Origin: Aureimonas altamirensis
Lineage (GTDB): Bacteria > Pseudomonadota > Alphaproteobacteria > Rhizobiales > Rhizobiaceae
Assembly (NCBI RefSeq): GCF_023702225.1
Contig: NZ_JAMQCO010000003.1
Location: 124,001-188,000 of the forward strand
DNA length: 64,000 nucleotides
Direction: 5' to 3'
The notes below the pieces were generated by a model. It made no database searches and had not been told where the DNA came from. It was given only the letters and a program-made list of their open reading frames with translations. A program made the position numbers and the translations under genes. Positions 9,524 through 18,409 of the stretch are shown here, in pieces (position 1 is the stretch's first letter; every line of letters starts with the position of its first letter).

Positions 9524-10159
9524 ATGAGCTGGACGGATGAACGGATCGAAACTCTCAAGCGGCTTTGGTCGGAGGGGCACAGCGCCAGCCAGATCGCAGG
9601 GGAGCTCGGTGGCGTCAGCCGAAATGCCGTCATCGGCAAGGTTCACCGCCTGAAACTGGAAAGCCGCATCAAGGCGCCCTCCGCGCCGGCTGCCACTGCC
9701 CCTGCCTCTGCGGCTCCCGCGCCTGCGGCGGTTGCCCCCGCGGTGGTCGCCCAGGCAAGCCAGCCCGCGCCCACTTCCATCCGCAGCGCGCCCGCCCCCG
9801 TAGCGGCCGCTCCGCAACGCGAGCCGGCCGCGGCTTCCGCGCCGCGCGTGCTGCAGCCCGCAGCGTCCATCTCCTCCGCGCAGCAGCCCATGGCGCGCAC
9901 CATGGGCGCGACGGCGCTGAAGATGGAGCCGGAACTGGAGCCGATGCCGCAGCAGCGGGTCAGCGCCGAGGTGGTGCCCATCTCGCGCAACCTGACGCTG
10001 GTGCAATTGTCGGAGCGGACGTGCAAGTGGCCGATCGGCGATCCGTTGTCTCCGGATTTCCGCTTCTGCGGCAATCATTCCGGCGAGGGCAGCCCCTATT
10101 GCCAGTATCATGCGCGCATTGCCTTCCAGCCCGCATCGGAGCGCCGGCGCATTCGCTGA
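9524..10159 (+). CDS. gcrA: Cell-cycle regulator GcrA
   Basis: Binds sigma-70 RNA polymerase and promoters carrying GANTC methylation sites; it controls ctrA and division genes in Caulobacter and Brucella. From ATG 9524 (SD GAAAGGA) it has 211 residues. The N-terminal helix-turn-helix spans about residues 1-45 ('MSWTDERIETLKRLW', 'ISRNAVIGKVHRL' type). A long alanine/proline linker covers about residues 48-150. The C-terminal sigma-binding domain has 'CKWPIGDP', 'FRFCGNHS' and 'PYCQYH', the conserved Cys/His residues. It is followed by a strong terminator. Confidence 0.95.
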   Translation: MSWTDERIETLKRLWSEGHSASQIAGELGGVSRNAVIGKVHRLKLESRIKAPSAPAATAPASAAPAPAAVAPAVVAQASQPAPTSIRSAPAPVAAAPQREPAAASAPRVLQPAASISSAQQPMARTMGATALKMEPELEPMPQQRVSAEVVPISRNLTLVQLSERTCKWPIGDPLSPDFRFCGNHSGEGSPYCQYHARIAFQPASERRRIR

Positions 10160-10192
10160 GCCTCATGAAGCAGCAAGCCGGTAGCTGAACCC

Positions 10193-10220
10193 GGCCCGCC
10201 CATCAGGGCGGGCCGTTTTT
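10193..10220 (+). terminator. Rho-independent terminator of gcrA
   Basis: GGCCCGCC at 10193-10200 pairs with GGCGGGCC at 10207-10214 across a six-base loop, followed by G and five T residues (10216-10220). It isolates gcrA from the RTX gene. Confidence 0.9.
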
Positions 10221-10230
10221 GCATCCGATC

Positions 10231-10280
10231 AAGATGTAAAACATCGATGCATATACTTAAAGTTATATCATAAAACTGAA
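10231..10280 (+). promoter_or_regulatory. AT-rich island upstream of the RTX gene
   Basis: Only 12 of these 50 bases are G or C, in a window that is otherwise strongly GC-rich. It sits directly after the gcrA terminator and 60 bases before the RTX start. It may hold the RTX promoter (several TATA-like hexamers occur) and resembles targets of AT-binding silencers such as MucR. No single -35/-10 pair stands out. Confidence 0.45.
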
Positions 10281-10340
10281 TCCTGGGGCCTGTATCCGCT
10301 CGTGCCGTAGCAAAACCGCACGCAAGAGACGGACAGCACG

Positions 10341-13300
10341 GTGCCCGCCAAGAACCAGAATCCATATTCGGCCGAAGACGTATTACGCATCCAGTTGGCC
10401 CTCTCCGACTCCCTGAAGCGTATCAGGCTTTTCAACTCCTATTCGACGCGCATCGAACGGTCTTTCGGCGACCTCGCAAAAGAGTTGCAGACAGGCGAGC
10501 CGTCGGAAGCGGAGAATGCGTCCGTCGGCGATACGCGTGAGATCGTCGAAGCGGAAGGCCGTCGCATCTTGCGGATCGAGATGTTGTGGCAGATGCAAAC
10601 CTATCGGGAGACGGGTGCCTTCGGCGATTTCGATGCCTTCTGGACGAAGCTCACGCCGGACCAGCAGGCTGCGCCGGACAACTGTTTCAAGAGTTGGTAT
10701 CTGACGGTCTGGGATGCCGGCAGGATGCTGAGGCTGCCCTCTCTCCTGTCGGTGGGACAGCAGAACGACGCCTACCTTTCGATGAAGGAGGCGGTCGCGC
10801 AGTACCGCACGCTGATGAGCGATCCGGATACGCGGGCTGCCGCGCCCTTCCCTCAGGCGAACCAGTACTACAAGTACGATGGCGGCAAGATTCGTCTGGC
10901 CGACGACAGGAATTTCACCGAGCGGAGCGAGGGCCAGCTCGCGCTGCGCGGCGCGACCGTCGGGATCGTCCTGCTGGAGGCTTTGAACAAGACGCTGTCA
11001 TCGTCTTCGACGGCCGAGAACAAGGTGGTGCAGGCCAGGTACTGGCTGCGGTTCCTGTCCGAATCCGCCAACTTCGCAGCCGCGTCCGCCCGGTTCGACC
11101 GCAGCTTCCAGGCCGATGAAACCTATGCCGACGCGACGCCGGACGGCGCCGGCGCCGTTGTCGGCAGTGTCCTTTCGGCGGCGGTTTACATTGCCTCCAT
11201 CATCGGGCGGTCCTTGGACGACAGCCCCAGGAACGCGCTGCAGACTCATATCGACAATATCGGCTATGCGTCCGACGCGCTGAAGATTTCGCGTTCCCTC
11301 TTCACGATCGGGCCCATCGTCGAACCGGCGCTCGCCACCAGCGCCGCGTTCAAGGGCGCCGGCACCCTCGTTGCCGGAACTGCCCAGATTCTCTCGACGG
11401 CCGCCTCCGCCATGACCCTCGCCGACATGGAGCAGCGCGGTACGGACTCGAGGATCATCGCCGCCGCCAGCGTCGACCTGGCCTTCCAGATCGGAATGGC
11501 CTACGCGGTCACGGCCCTGGCCGCGTCGGGCGTGGGCGTACTCGGCCTGGCGCTTCTTGCGACTGCAAATTTCTCCCAGTTCGCAGTCGCGGACATGTAT
11601 TTCGACATGGCAGAGGAGGCCGATGCCCGATACGGCCGCAGCGGCTGGCTGGGCGACAAGGCGATCGGCATCTACTACCGCCAGTGCGGCGGGGCCGCCA
11701 TCGTCAACGGCATGCCCGCGCTCAATATTCTTTCCAGCGTCATGTCGATGGCGACGGGCGACGATGGCATCGATATGTCGGTAACGTCGCGATTGATCCT
11801 TACGGACTATGCGAACCGCATCGACAACGACCCGGCCTACCGGAACAATCCGCGCTATGCCTACGATACCCGTGAGGGAAAGTTGGCGGCAGCCGCGACG
11901 GCGTTCTGGGACGACGGTTTCGACAGCCGCTTCTCCGCGACGGAGCGCCAGGAATTCGCCAGCCGTACCGCCGAGTTGAAGAAAACGTCGAGAGCCGATC
12001 GGGTGCGTGTCTACGTCACTCGCCAGTTGGATGCGGACGCGGAGATGATGGGTTGGGCGTCGGAAGGCACGATCCGGCAGAACATGAGGAGCGGCCGGAC
12101 TTTCCTGTTTTCGGATGGCGCTGGAGGCGCATCGGCCGAATGGGATCCTTTCGCACGCAAGACAACCGACTACGACCTGGGCAAGCCGGGCGACACGTCG
12201 GATACGACGCAGTACGTCACCTTCGCCACGCCCTTCACCGGGGTGGAACAGGAGGTTCGGGAGGATGTCGGCTCAGGCAAGAAAGCCTCGAACAGACCTG
12301 TGCTTCCGAAGACGCTGAAGTTCAGTGACGGCGCTGCCAGCACGACATTCGATGCGCGCAACCTCGCCCCGGAGGTCCGTACGGTCACCCGGACGCAGGT
12401 CGTGCAAGTGGATGGAAGGCCGAAGACCGTGAGTTACTCGATCGAGAACGTCGATCGGATGTACGGCTCCGAAGGCGGGATAGAACTCTCGATGGGAGGA
12501 GGAAGCGACAGGGTAATCGCAGCGGCACGAGCCATGCTCGTCGACGGTGGATCGGGCTTCTCGGCATCCGAAACGGATATCATCGACTATTCCGGTTACG
12601 CGCGGTCCGGTGCGACGGTTGCCGTTGCGGCAACGGGGCGTGGGCGCCTGGACGTCGTCAAGCGAGGGGTCGTCGAGATCAGCTACCGCTACGTCAAGGA
12701 AGAGTCGCAGGGCAAGAACAAGCCCAAGCGATACACCGCCGTCACGGAACTGCGAACCTACGACCTGAATGGAAATACCGACAGTCTCGTCAACGTCGAA
12801 GGCGTGGCCGGGACCGCAAACGCCGATACGTTCTCCGGCGGAATGGGAAACATTCTGCTAGGCCTGCAAGGAGACGACACCTTCGCGGAAATCAACAACG
12901 ACACCATCATGGCCGGCGAGGGCAGCGACATGGTCGAGGCCATATCGGCCCTGCGGGCCGGCGCCCCCGCCCCGCACGGTTCCTATGTGGATGGGGGAGA
13001 AGGCAACGACAGGATCACCCTTCGGTGGGGAAACGATTCTGTCGTCGGCGGAGCGGGCCGGGACACGCTTTTCGGCGGCGTCGGCGACGATATCCTCTTC
13101 GGCGACTTTTCCGACGCAACGATCGCGGTTGCGGCAATCGCCTATGCGGACAGGATCGATGGCGGCGACGGCAACGATACCCTTTCGGGCGGGTTCGGTT
13201 CGGATACGCTCGGTGGCGGCGCGGGAAACGATCTGCTGGTGGGCAACGACGACGATGACATTCTGGACGGCGGCGCGGGTAGCGATCGGCTGTCCGGCGA

Positions 13301-14615
13301 TGGCGGACGCGATACGATCGACGCCGGCACGGGCGACGATGTCGCCTGGGGTGGAGACGGAGACGATATCCTGAAACTGGATGACGGCCACGATGCCGGG
13401 TATGGCGGGGCGGGTGACGACACCCTCCTCGGCGGTGAGGGCGCCGACCGGCTCTACGGCCAGTCGGGAAGCGACCGACTGTACGGCGGCGCCGGGAACG
13501 ACGTCCTCAGCGGCGACGAAGGAGACGACGCCTTGTTCGGCGGCGACGGCGGCGACACTTTGATAGGCGGAGCCGGAAACGATGTCCTGTACGGTGAAGC
13601 GGGCGACGACTGCCTCTACGACCAGTCCGGGCGCTCGATCCTGAAAGGCGGTGATGGCGACGACATCATCGTACTCGGCGCAGCGTCGATCACGAGCGGC
13701 TCGCTGAGCCAGGGGACCATCGCTGATGGTGAGGATGGCGACGATCTGGCGAGTTTTCGCTTCGCCTACGTACCGACGGAAGGCGAGACGACGGCCACAC
13801 CCGGCATAGCAGCCTCGCTCAGCGTCGGAAGGGATGCGGCCGGCAATGCCTTCACGGCACCAAGCGCTCGCCTGCTTTCGCGCAGTACGCCATCGGGCAT
13901 GGATGCCCTTTTCGGAATTCGCCTGCTGGGAATCGAAAATCTGGAAGGCACGATCGGCCGCGACATACTGACAGGGGATGCGGGCGCCAATGTCCTGATC
14001 GGCCGCGAAGGCGACGATACGCTTGCCGGGATGGCGGGTGACGACCTCCTTTACGGCGGTCGCGGAACGGACGTGCTTCTGGGAGGCCAGGGGCACGACG
14101 TTCTTCTGGGCGGCTCCGGGAAGGACCTCCTCTACGGCGGCGCCGGCGGCGATACGTTCGTTTTCGAGGGAATGTTCGGTGCCGATGCGCTCTACGTGGA
14201 ACCCGGGGCCAGCCGCAGCCAGCAGAACGGCGATATACTGCTTTTCATGGATGCGGATTATCGCAACCTCTACCTGAGGACCGTGGCCGGAGGCGGCCTG
14301 GAAATCGGGCGTATCCTTACGCCGGGCATTGCCGATCCGCTTGCGGACGTCGAGGGAGAAGCCTGCGTTCTGATCGACGACTTCGGAAGCGGAGAGGACA
14401 GCTATGCCGATGTGGCCCTGGTCGCCAGATGCGCGGACGGCTGGGCCGTGCTGACTGGCGCTCCGCTGCAAGCCCTCATATTCGAGATGAATGTCTTCTT
14501 CGATCGGGATGACGGCATGATGGGCGCACTGAACGTGGCAGACGGCGACCTCTGGGCCGATCGGGTAAGACCCGCGCAGGAGGCCCTGTGGACGACCCAG
14601 GCCGTCGCGGCCTGA
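10341..14615 (+). CDS. Large RTX (hemolysin-type calcium-binding repeat) protein with novel N-terminal half
   Basis: A 1424-residue protein from a GTG start at 10341. Residues about 824-1110 and 1198-1275 hold two blocks of tandem GGxGxDxLx nonapeptides (for example 'GGAGNDVLYGEAGDDCLY'), which bind calcium in RTX proteins, usually secreted by type I systems. Residues 1-800 match no family I recognise. They hold hydrophobic stretches around 260-290, 320-360 and 372-412, suggestive of membrane insertion as in pore-forming RTX toxins. There is no N-terminal signal peptide, consistent with a C-terminal type I signal. No ABC exporter, HlyD-like adaptor or HlyC-like acyltransferase is nearby. It lies between gcrA and conserved housekeeping genes, suggesting an insertion. 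Function unknown. Confidence 0.85.
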   Translation: MPAKNQNPYSAEDVLRIQLALSDSLKRIRLFNSYSTRIERSFGDLAKELQTGEPSEAENASVGDTREIVEAEGRRILRIEMLWQMQTYRETGAFGDFDAFWTKLTPDQQAAPDNCFKSWYLTVWDAGRMLRLPSLLSVGQQNDAYLSMKEAVAQYRTLMSDPDTRAAAPFPQANQYYKYDGGKIRLADDRNFTERSEGQLALRGATVGIVLLEALNKTLSSSSTAENKVVQARYWLRFLSESANFAAASARFDRSFQADETYADATPDGAGAVVGSVLSAAVYIASIIGRSLDDSPRNALQTHIDNIGYASDALKISRSLFTIGPIVEPALATSAAFKGAGTLVAGTAQILSTAASAMTLADMEQRGTDSRIIAAASVDLAFQIGMAYAVTALAASGVGVLGLALLATANFSQFAVADMYFDMAEEADARYGRSGWLGDKAIGIYYRQCGGAAIVNGMPALNILSSVMSMATGDDGIDMSVTSRLILTDYANRIDNDPAYRNNPRYAYDTREGKLAAAATAFWDDGFDSRFSATERQEFASRTAELKKTSRADRVRVYVTRQLDADAEMMGWASEGTIRQNMRSGRTFLFSDGAGGASAEWDPFARKTTDYDLGKPGDTSDTTQYVTFATPFTGVEQEVREDVGSGKKASNRPVLPKTLKFSDGAASTTFDARNLAPEVRTVTRTQVVQVDGRPKTVSYSIENVDRMYGSEGGIELSMGGGSDRVIAAARAMLVDGGSGFSASETDIIDYSGYARSGATVAVAATGRGRLDVVKRGVVEISYRYVKEESQGKNKPKRYTAVTELRTYDLNGNTDSLVNVEGVAGTANADTFSGGMGNILLGLQGDDTFAEINNDTIMAGEGSDMVEAISALRAGAPAPHGSYVDGGEGNDRITLRWGNDSVVGGAGRDTLFGGVGDDILFGDFSDATIAVAAIAYADRIDGGDGNDTLSGGFGSDTLGGGAGNDLLVGNDDDDILDGGAGSDRLSGDGGRDTIDAGTGDDVAWGGDGDDILKLDDGHDAGYGGAGDDTLLGGEGADRLYGQSGSDRLYGGAGNDVLSGDEGDDALFGGDGGDTLIGGAGNDVLYGEAGDDCLYDQSGRSILKGGDGDDIIVLGAASITSGSLSQGTIADGEDGDDLASFRFAYVPTEGETTATPGIAASLSVGRDAAGNAFTAPSARLLSRSTPSGMDALFGIRLLGIENLEGTIGRDILTGDAGANVLIGREGDDTLAGMAGDDLLYGGRGTDVLLGGQGHDVLLGGSGKDLLYGGAGGDTFVFEGMFGADALYVEPGASRSQQNGDILLFMDADYRNLYLRTVAGGGLEIGRILTPGIADPLADVEGEACVLIDDFGSGEDSYADVALVARCADGWAVLTGAPLQALIFEMNVFFDRDDGMMGALNVADGDLWADRVRPAQEALWTTQAVAA

Positions 14616-14631
14616 ATTGCCGATTGTCGCC

Positions 14632-15660
14632 TCAGCGCTCGGTCAGCTTGAATTCAATACGGCGGTTGCGGGCACGGGCGTCAGGGCTGTCGCCTTCCTC
14701 GAGGGGCTGGTACTCCCCGAAGCCCGTGGCGGCCAGCCGATTGGCGGGAACGCCCTGCGTGATGAGGTACTTCACCACCGCGCCGGCACGCTCGGTGGAG
14801 AGTTGCCAGTTATCGCTGAACCGCCCCCCGGAAATCGGCACGTTGTCGGTATGGCCGTCGACGCGAATGATCCAGTCGATATCCGAGGGGATTTCGCGGT
14901 TCAACTCCACGATGGCCTGGGCAAGCTTGGCAAGCTCTTCCTCACCGATCGGCTGGAGGACATCCGACCCGGACGGAAACAGCACCTCCGACTGGAAGAC
15001 GAAGCGATCGCCCACGATGCGGATATTGTCGCGGTCCGACAGTATTTCGCGCAGGCGGCCGAAGAAGTCGGACCGGTATCGGTTCAGCTCCTGTACCCTC
15101 TGCGCCAGTGCGACGTTGAGGCGACGGCCGAGATCGGCGATCTGCGTCTGGCTCTCCTGGTCGCGCGCTTCCGAAGCGTCGAGCGCCTCCTCCAGCGCCG
15201 CGATCTGCTGGCGAAGCGCCGATAGCTGCTGGTTGAGAAGCGCAACCTGGCTACGCGCCGCTTCCGATATCTGCTGCTCGCTTTCCAGCTGTCCCTGAAG
15301 ATCGCCGATGCGCGCATCCGCCGCGGCGGCGCCGCCCGCGCCGGAGTCGAGCGCCGACTGCAGCCGCGAGCGCTCGTTCTCGGCCGATTGGAGGGAAGCC
15401 TGCAAGGCGGCGATTTCGTCCTGGAAATCCGAGCTGCTGGATCGCTCCAGCGCCAGTAGCTGGTTCAGTTCGGCGATCTGCGAGTTCAACTGTTGAAGCA
15501 CGGTATCCTGCCCGGACAATTCGCGGCTCAGAAGAAACTGGGCGATCACGAACACCGACAGCAAGAACATGATGGCGAGCAGAAGCGTCGACAGGGCGTC
15601 GACGAAGCCGGGCCAATAATCCACCGGCCGGCGCGATCCGCTTCTGCGCGACAGCCCCAT
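14632..15660 (-). CDS. OmpA/MotB-like peptidoglycan-binding protein with coiled coil
   Basis: From ATG 15660 (after TGAGG) it has 342 residues: a single membrane helix at about 20-42, a long Gln/Glu/Ala-rich coiled coil at about 50-190, and a C-terminal OmpA domain at about 215-340 with 'VDGHTDNVPI' and 'NWQLSTERAGAVVKYL'. An aspartate at residue 21, just at the start of the membrane helix ('PGFVDALSTLLL'), matches the proton-path aspartate of MotB. It begins four bases after the stop of a MotA/TolQ-like gene, so the pair probably forms a stator-like complex tied to the cell wall. It is not classical MotB; the role is unknown. Confidence 0.85.
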   Translation of the reverse strand: MGLSRRSGSRRPVDYWPGFVDALSTLLLAIMFLLSVFVIAQFLLSRELSGQDTVLQQLNSQIAELNQLLALERSSSSDFQDEIAALQASLQSAENERSRLQSALDSGAGGAAAADARIGDLQGQLESEQQISEAARSQVALLNQQLSALRQQIAALEEALDASEARDQESQTQIADLGRRLNVALAQRVQELNRYRSDFFGRLREILSDRDNIRIVGDRFVFQSEVLFPSGSDVLQPIGEEELAKLAQAIVELNREIPSDIDWIIRVDGHTDNVPISGGRFSDNWQLSTERAGAVVKYLITQGVPANRLAATGFGEYQPLEEGDSPDARARNRRIEFKLTER

Positions 15661-15664
15661 CGCC

Positions 15665-16717
15665 TCAGTACCTGTCCTGCCGCTGGCCGAGATGTCCGGC
15701 AAGACGGTCGAGCGTACGGCGCAGCTCCTGCTGCTCGCGCGCCTGCGTTTCGACGAAGTCGCGCATCATCTGCTGCTCGGAACGCATGTGCTGCACCAGA
15801 CCCTGGATGCTTTCGGCAAGGCTGGCCATCGCTGCGCCGGAGCGCGGCGCGGCGCCTTGATCCTGCATGAGGCGCGTTATCCGGTCCGCCAGAATCTCCA
15901 TGTCGGCGCCGGATGACGCCGCGGCCGGGGTCATCGGCATGGGCCCCGCTACCGCGACGGCCTCGCCGCCCGCGTCGGTCACCGTCGCCAGCCAGTTCTC
16001 CACCTCGGTGTAGAAACGGTTTTGCGCGCGGCCGATCTGCAGGTCGAGAAAACCGAGGATCAGGGAGCCAGACAGGCCGAAGAGAGAGGACGAGAAAGCC
16101 GTTCCCATGCCGGCGAGCGGAGCGGAAAGGCCCTGCTGGACCGAGTTCAGGACGGTCGCCGCGTCGGTTGCCGTCGGATCGAGCGACTGGATGGTGGACG
16201 AGATCGAGCCGATCGTCGTCAACAAGCCCCAGAACGTGCCGAGCAGGCCCAGGAAGACCAGAAGACCGACAAGGTAACGGGAGATATCGCGCGTTTCGTC
16301 CAGCCGCGTGGCCAGCGAATCGAGGATGGACCGGACGAGCTGCGTCGGCAGCGGCTGGCCGATGCGCCGGCCGGCCAGAAGGGATTGCATCGGCGCAAGC
16401 AGGACCGGCGCGCGAACGTCGTCCGCCTCGTCCGAGCCGTCGCGATAGAGGTTGATCCACCGAACCTCGCTGGACAACCGCAGGATCTGCGCCAGCGCCA
16501 GGATGATACCGACGGCAAGAACCCCGCCGATCAGCCCGTTCAGACCCGGATTGGACTGGAAAGCGGCAACGACCTGCCGCCCCAGGATCAGGCCGACGAA
16601 ACCGGCAAGCGCCAGAAAGACCGCCATGGTCCAGAAATAGACCATGGGGCTGGAAAGGCGTTCCGGCATGACATGGGCCGGTCGCTTGTCCTCACGCGGC
16701 GTACTCATCACCTGCAT
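15665..16717 (-). CDS. MotA/TolQ/ExbB-type proton channel family protein
   Basis: About 350 residues; the start is uncertain between GTG 16723, ATG 16717 and ATG 16708. Two N-terminal hydrophobic segments ('VYFWTMAVFLALAGFVGLIL' and 'GLIGGVLAVGIILALAQIL') precede a cytoplasmic loop. Then come the TolQ-like helices 'YLVGLLVFLGLLGTFWGLL' and 'PLAGMGTAFSSSLFGLSGSLILGF', where small and threonine residues line the channel in MotA/ExbB/TolQ. The C-terminus is a Gln/Glu-rich helix. It is directly followed by an OmpA/MotB-like partner and lacks a TolR/ExbD gene. Such pairs are conserved in Rhizobiales; what the proton flow drives is not known. Confidence 0.85.
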   Translation of the reverse strand: MQVMSTPREDKRPAHVMPERLSSPMVYFWTMAVFLALAGFVGLILGRQVVAAFQSNPGLNGLIGGVLAVGIILALAQILRLSSEVRWINLYRDGSDEADDVRAPVLLAPMQSLLAGRRIGQPLPTQLVRSILDSLATRLDETRDISRYLVGLLVFLGLLGTFWGLLTTIGSISSTIQSLDPTATDAATVLNSVQQGLSAPLAGMGTAFSSSLFGLSGSLILGFLDLQIGRAQNRFYTEVENWLATVTDAGGEAVAVAGPMPMTPAAASSGADMEILADRITRLMQDQGAAPRSGAAMASLAESIQGLVQHMRSEQQMMRDFVETQAREQQELRRTLDRLAGHLGQRQDRY

Positions 16718-16842
16718 CGGCACGTCATCCGGTGTTGCGCCACGTTGGGTGGCTTATCTCATCTTCCTTGTAACCGGCCTTTGCGGCAAGCTCCAACCCC
16801 CGTCGCGAAGCTCTATCCACGCTTTTCGGTTTCAGGCGAGGA

Positions 16843-17667
16843 TCAGGCCGAGCGCTGGCTGGCCGCGCGGTAGGCGTCGTTCGCCTTTTTCAGTTCCGCC
16901 GCCATCGCCCGCAGGATCAGCTCGTTGCCGCAGGCGATATCGCCTTGCAGATGATCGAACTTGTCTCCATCGACGCTGCTGACGAAGCCGCCGGCCTCAC
17001 GCACGACGATGGAGCCGGCGGCGATATCCCAGGGCAGCACGCCGCGCTCCCAGAAACCGTCGAAGCGCCCCGCGGCGACATAACACAGGTCCAGCGAGGC
17101 TGCGCCGAGGCGGCGTACGCCCGAGCTTTCGCCCATGATCTGCCGCATCTCGTAGAGGAACCGGCCGTGCCCGCCCTTGCCCAGGAAGGGAATGCCCGTC
17201 GCGAACAGCGCCTCCGGCATGCGCTGGCGGTTGGCGACGCGGATGCGCCTGTCGTTCAGGAAGGCGCCGCCGCCCCGCTCAGCGGTATACAGCTCGTCCT
17301 GGATGGGGTTGAAGACCACCCCCGCGACGATCTGGCCGTCGCGCTCCAAGGCGATCGACACGGCGAAGATGGGAATGCCGTGCAGGAAGTTCGTTGTGCC
17401 GTCGAGCGGGTCGACGATCCAGCGATGCTGGCTGTCCTTGCCCTCCAGCTCGCCCCGTTCCTCCATCAGGAAACCCCAGTCGGGCCGGGCGCGCGACAGC
17501 TCCTGAAACACAATTTCCTCCGCCTTGCGGTCGGCGTTGGAAACGAAATCGGCCGGCCCCTTCATGGAGACCTGCAGGTTCTGCACCTCGCCGAAGTCGC
17601 GGATGAGCGAGCGCCCCGCCTTCATCGCGGCCTGGGTCATCACGTTGAGCAGGGCTGAACGGGCCAT
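16843..17667 (-). CDS. suhB: Inositol-1-monophosphatase family protein
   Basis: 274-residue Mg2+-dependent phosphatase of the IMPase/SuhB family. Motif 'WIVDPLDGTTNFLHGIPIF' carries the metal-binding Asp residues, the upstream 'LMEERGE' gives the metal-binding glutamates, and the second signature 'GFWERGVLPWDIAAG' completes the active site. In E. coli SuhB also acts in rRNA antitermination through NusA; whether that holds here cannot be read. It lies 86 bases downstream of efp on the same strand, a common rhizobial arrangement, and upstream of the TolQ-like gene. Confidence 0.92.
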   Translation of the reverse strand: MARSALLNVMTQAAMKAGRSLIRDFGEVQNLQVSMKGPADFVSNADRKAEEIVFQELSRARPDWGFLMEERGELEGKDSQHRWIVDPLDGTTNFLHGIPIFAVSIALERDGQIVAGVVFNPIQDELYTAERGGGAFLNDRRIRVANRQRMPEALFATGIPFLGKGGHGRFLYEMRQIMGESSGVRRLGAASLDLCYVAAGRFDGFWERGVLPWDIAAGSIVVREAGGFVSSVDGDKFDHLQGDIACGNELILRAMAAELKKANDAYRAASQRSA

Positions 17668-17753
17668 GTCTTAGCAGTCCTTGAATGATGTGGCCGCCGG
17701 AGCCCGTCTGCGGGGCCCGGCGGCGCGATTTCGTGTCCGGCGCGGCGATGGCG

Positions 17754-18317
17754 TCAGTCGGCGCGGCGGATGTAGGTGATCTCGTTGGTATCGACGAGGA
17801 TCCTCTCGCCGCTTTCGATGAAGGGCGGCACCATGACGCGAATGCCGTTTTCCATCATGGCGGGCTTGTAGGAAGAGGCTGCCGTCTGGCCCTTGACGAC
17901 CGGATCGGCCTCCACGATCGTCAGGACGACCTGGTCGGGAAGCGAAATGCCGATCGGCCGCTCCTCGTGGCTTTCGACCGTCACGGTCATGCCGTCCTGC
18001 AGAAAGGCGGCGCGGTCGCCGACGAAATCCTTCTGCAGCTCGAGCTGCTCGTAGGTTTCGTTGTCCATGAATACCAGCATCTCGCCTTCGGCGTAGAGGA
18101 ACTGATAGTCCTTCTGCTCCAGTCGGACGCGTTCGACCGTTTCGGAGGCACGGAAACGCTCGTTCAGCTTGGTGCCGTCGATGAGGTTCTTCAGTTCGAC
18201 CTGGTTGAAGGCGCCGCCCTTGCCGGGCTTCACATGGGCCGTCTTGACCGCGGCCCACAGGCCGCCATCATGCTCGATCACATTGCCAGGACGGATTTCG
18301 TTTCCATTGATCTTCAT
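17754..18317 (-). CDS. efp: Translation elongation factor P
   Basis: 187 residues, full length. EF-P relieves ribosome stalling at polyproline stretches. Three domains are recognisable: the KOW-like N-terminus with the modifiable lysine at residue 33 in the tip loop 'VKPGKGGAF', a middle OB domain ('[18 protein letters not shown]') and the C-terminal OB domain ending '[18 protein letters not shown]'. A lysine at the loop tip suggests EpmA-type modification, although no epmA or epmB lies in the window. Several proteins encoded here are proline-rich (DUF882 protein, GcrA linker) and could depend on it. Confidence 0.97.
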   Translation of the reverse strand: MKINGNEIRPGNVIEHDGGLWAAVKTAHVKPGKGGAFNQVELKNLIDGTKLNERFRASETVERVRLEQKDYQFLYAEGEMLVFMDNETYEQLELQKDFVGDRAAFLQDGMTVTVESHEERPIGISLPDQVVLTIVEADPVVKGQTAASSYKPAMMENGIRVMVPPFIESGERILVDTNEITYIRRAD

Positions 18318-18409
18318 GAAGGTCGCTCGACATTTGAAAGAACGAAGGTGGCGCCAGTGCGCCCCTTTTGCCCGCTCAAGACCACAAAAACCGGCCTGTT
18401 ACAAGACGT

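Noticed and set aside
13040-14160. Short tandem DNA similarity that could suggest a CRISPR array or satellite
   Set aside because: The periodicity is 27 bases in frame and encodes GGxGxDxLx nonapeptides; repeats are degenerate and there are no spacers.
12858-14471. 537-codon minus-strand frame opposite the RTX repeats
   Set aside because: It mirrors the repetitive glycine/aspartate codons of the RTX blocks; low-complexity valine/alanine output is expected from that.
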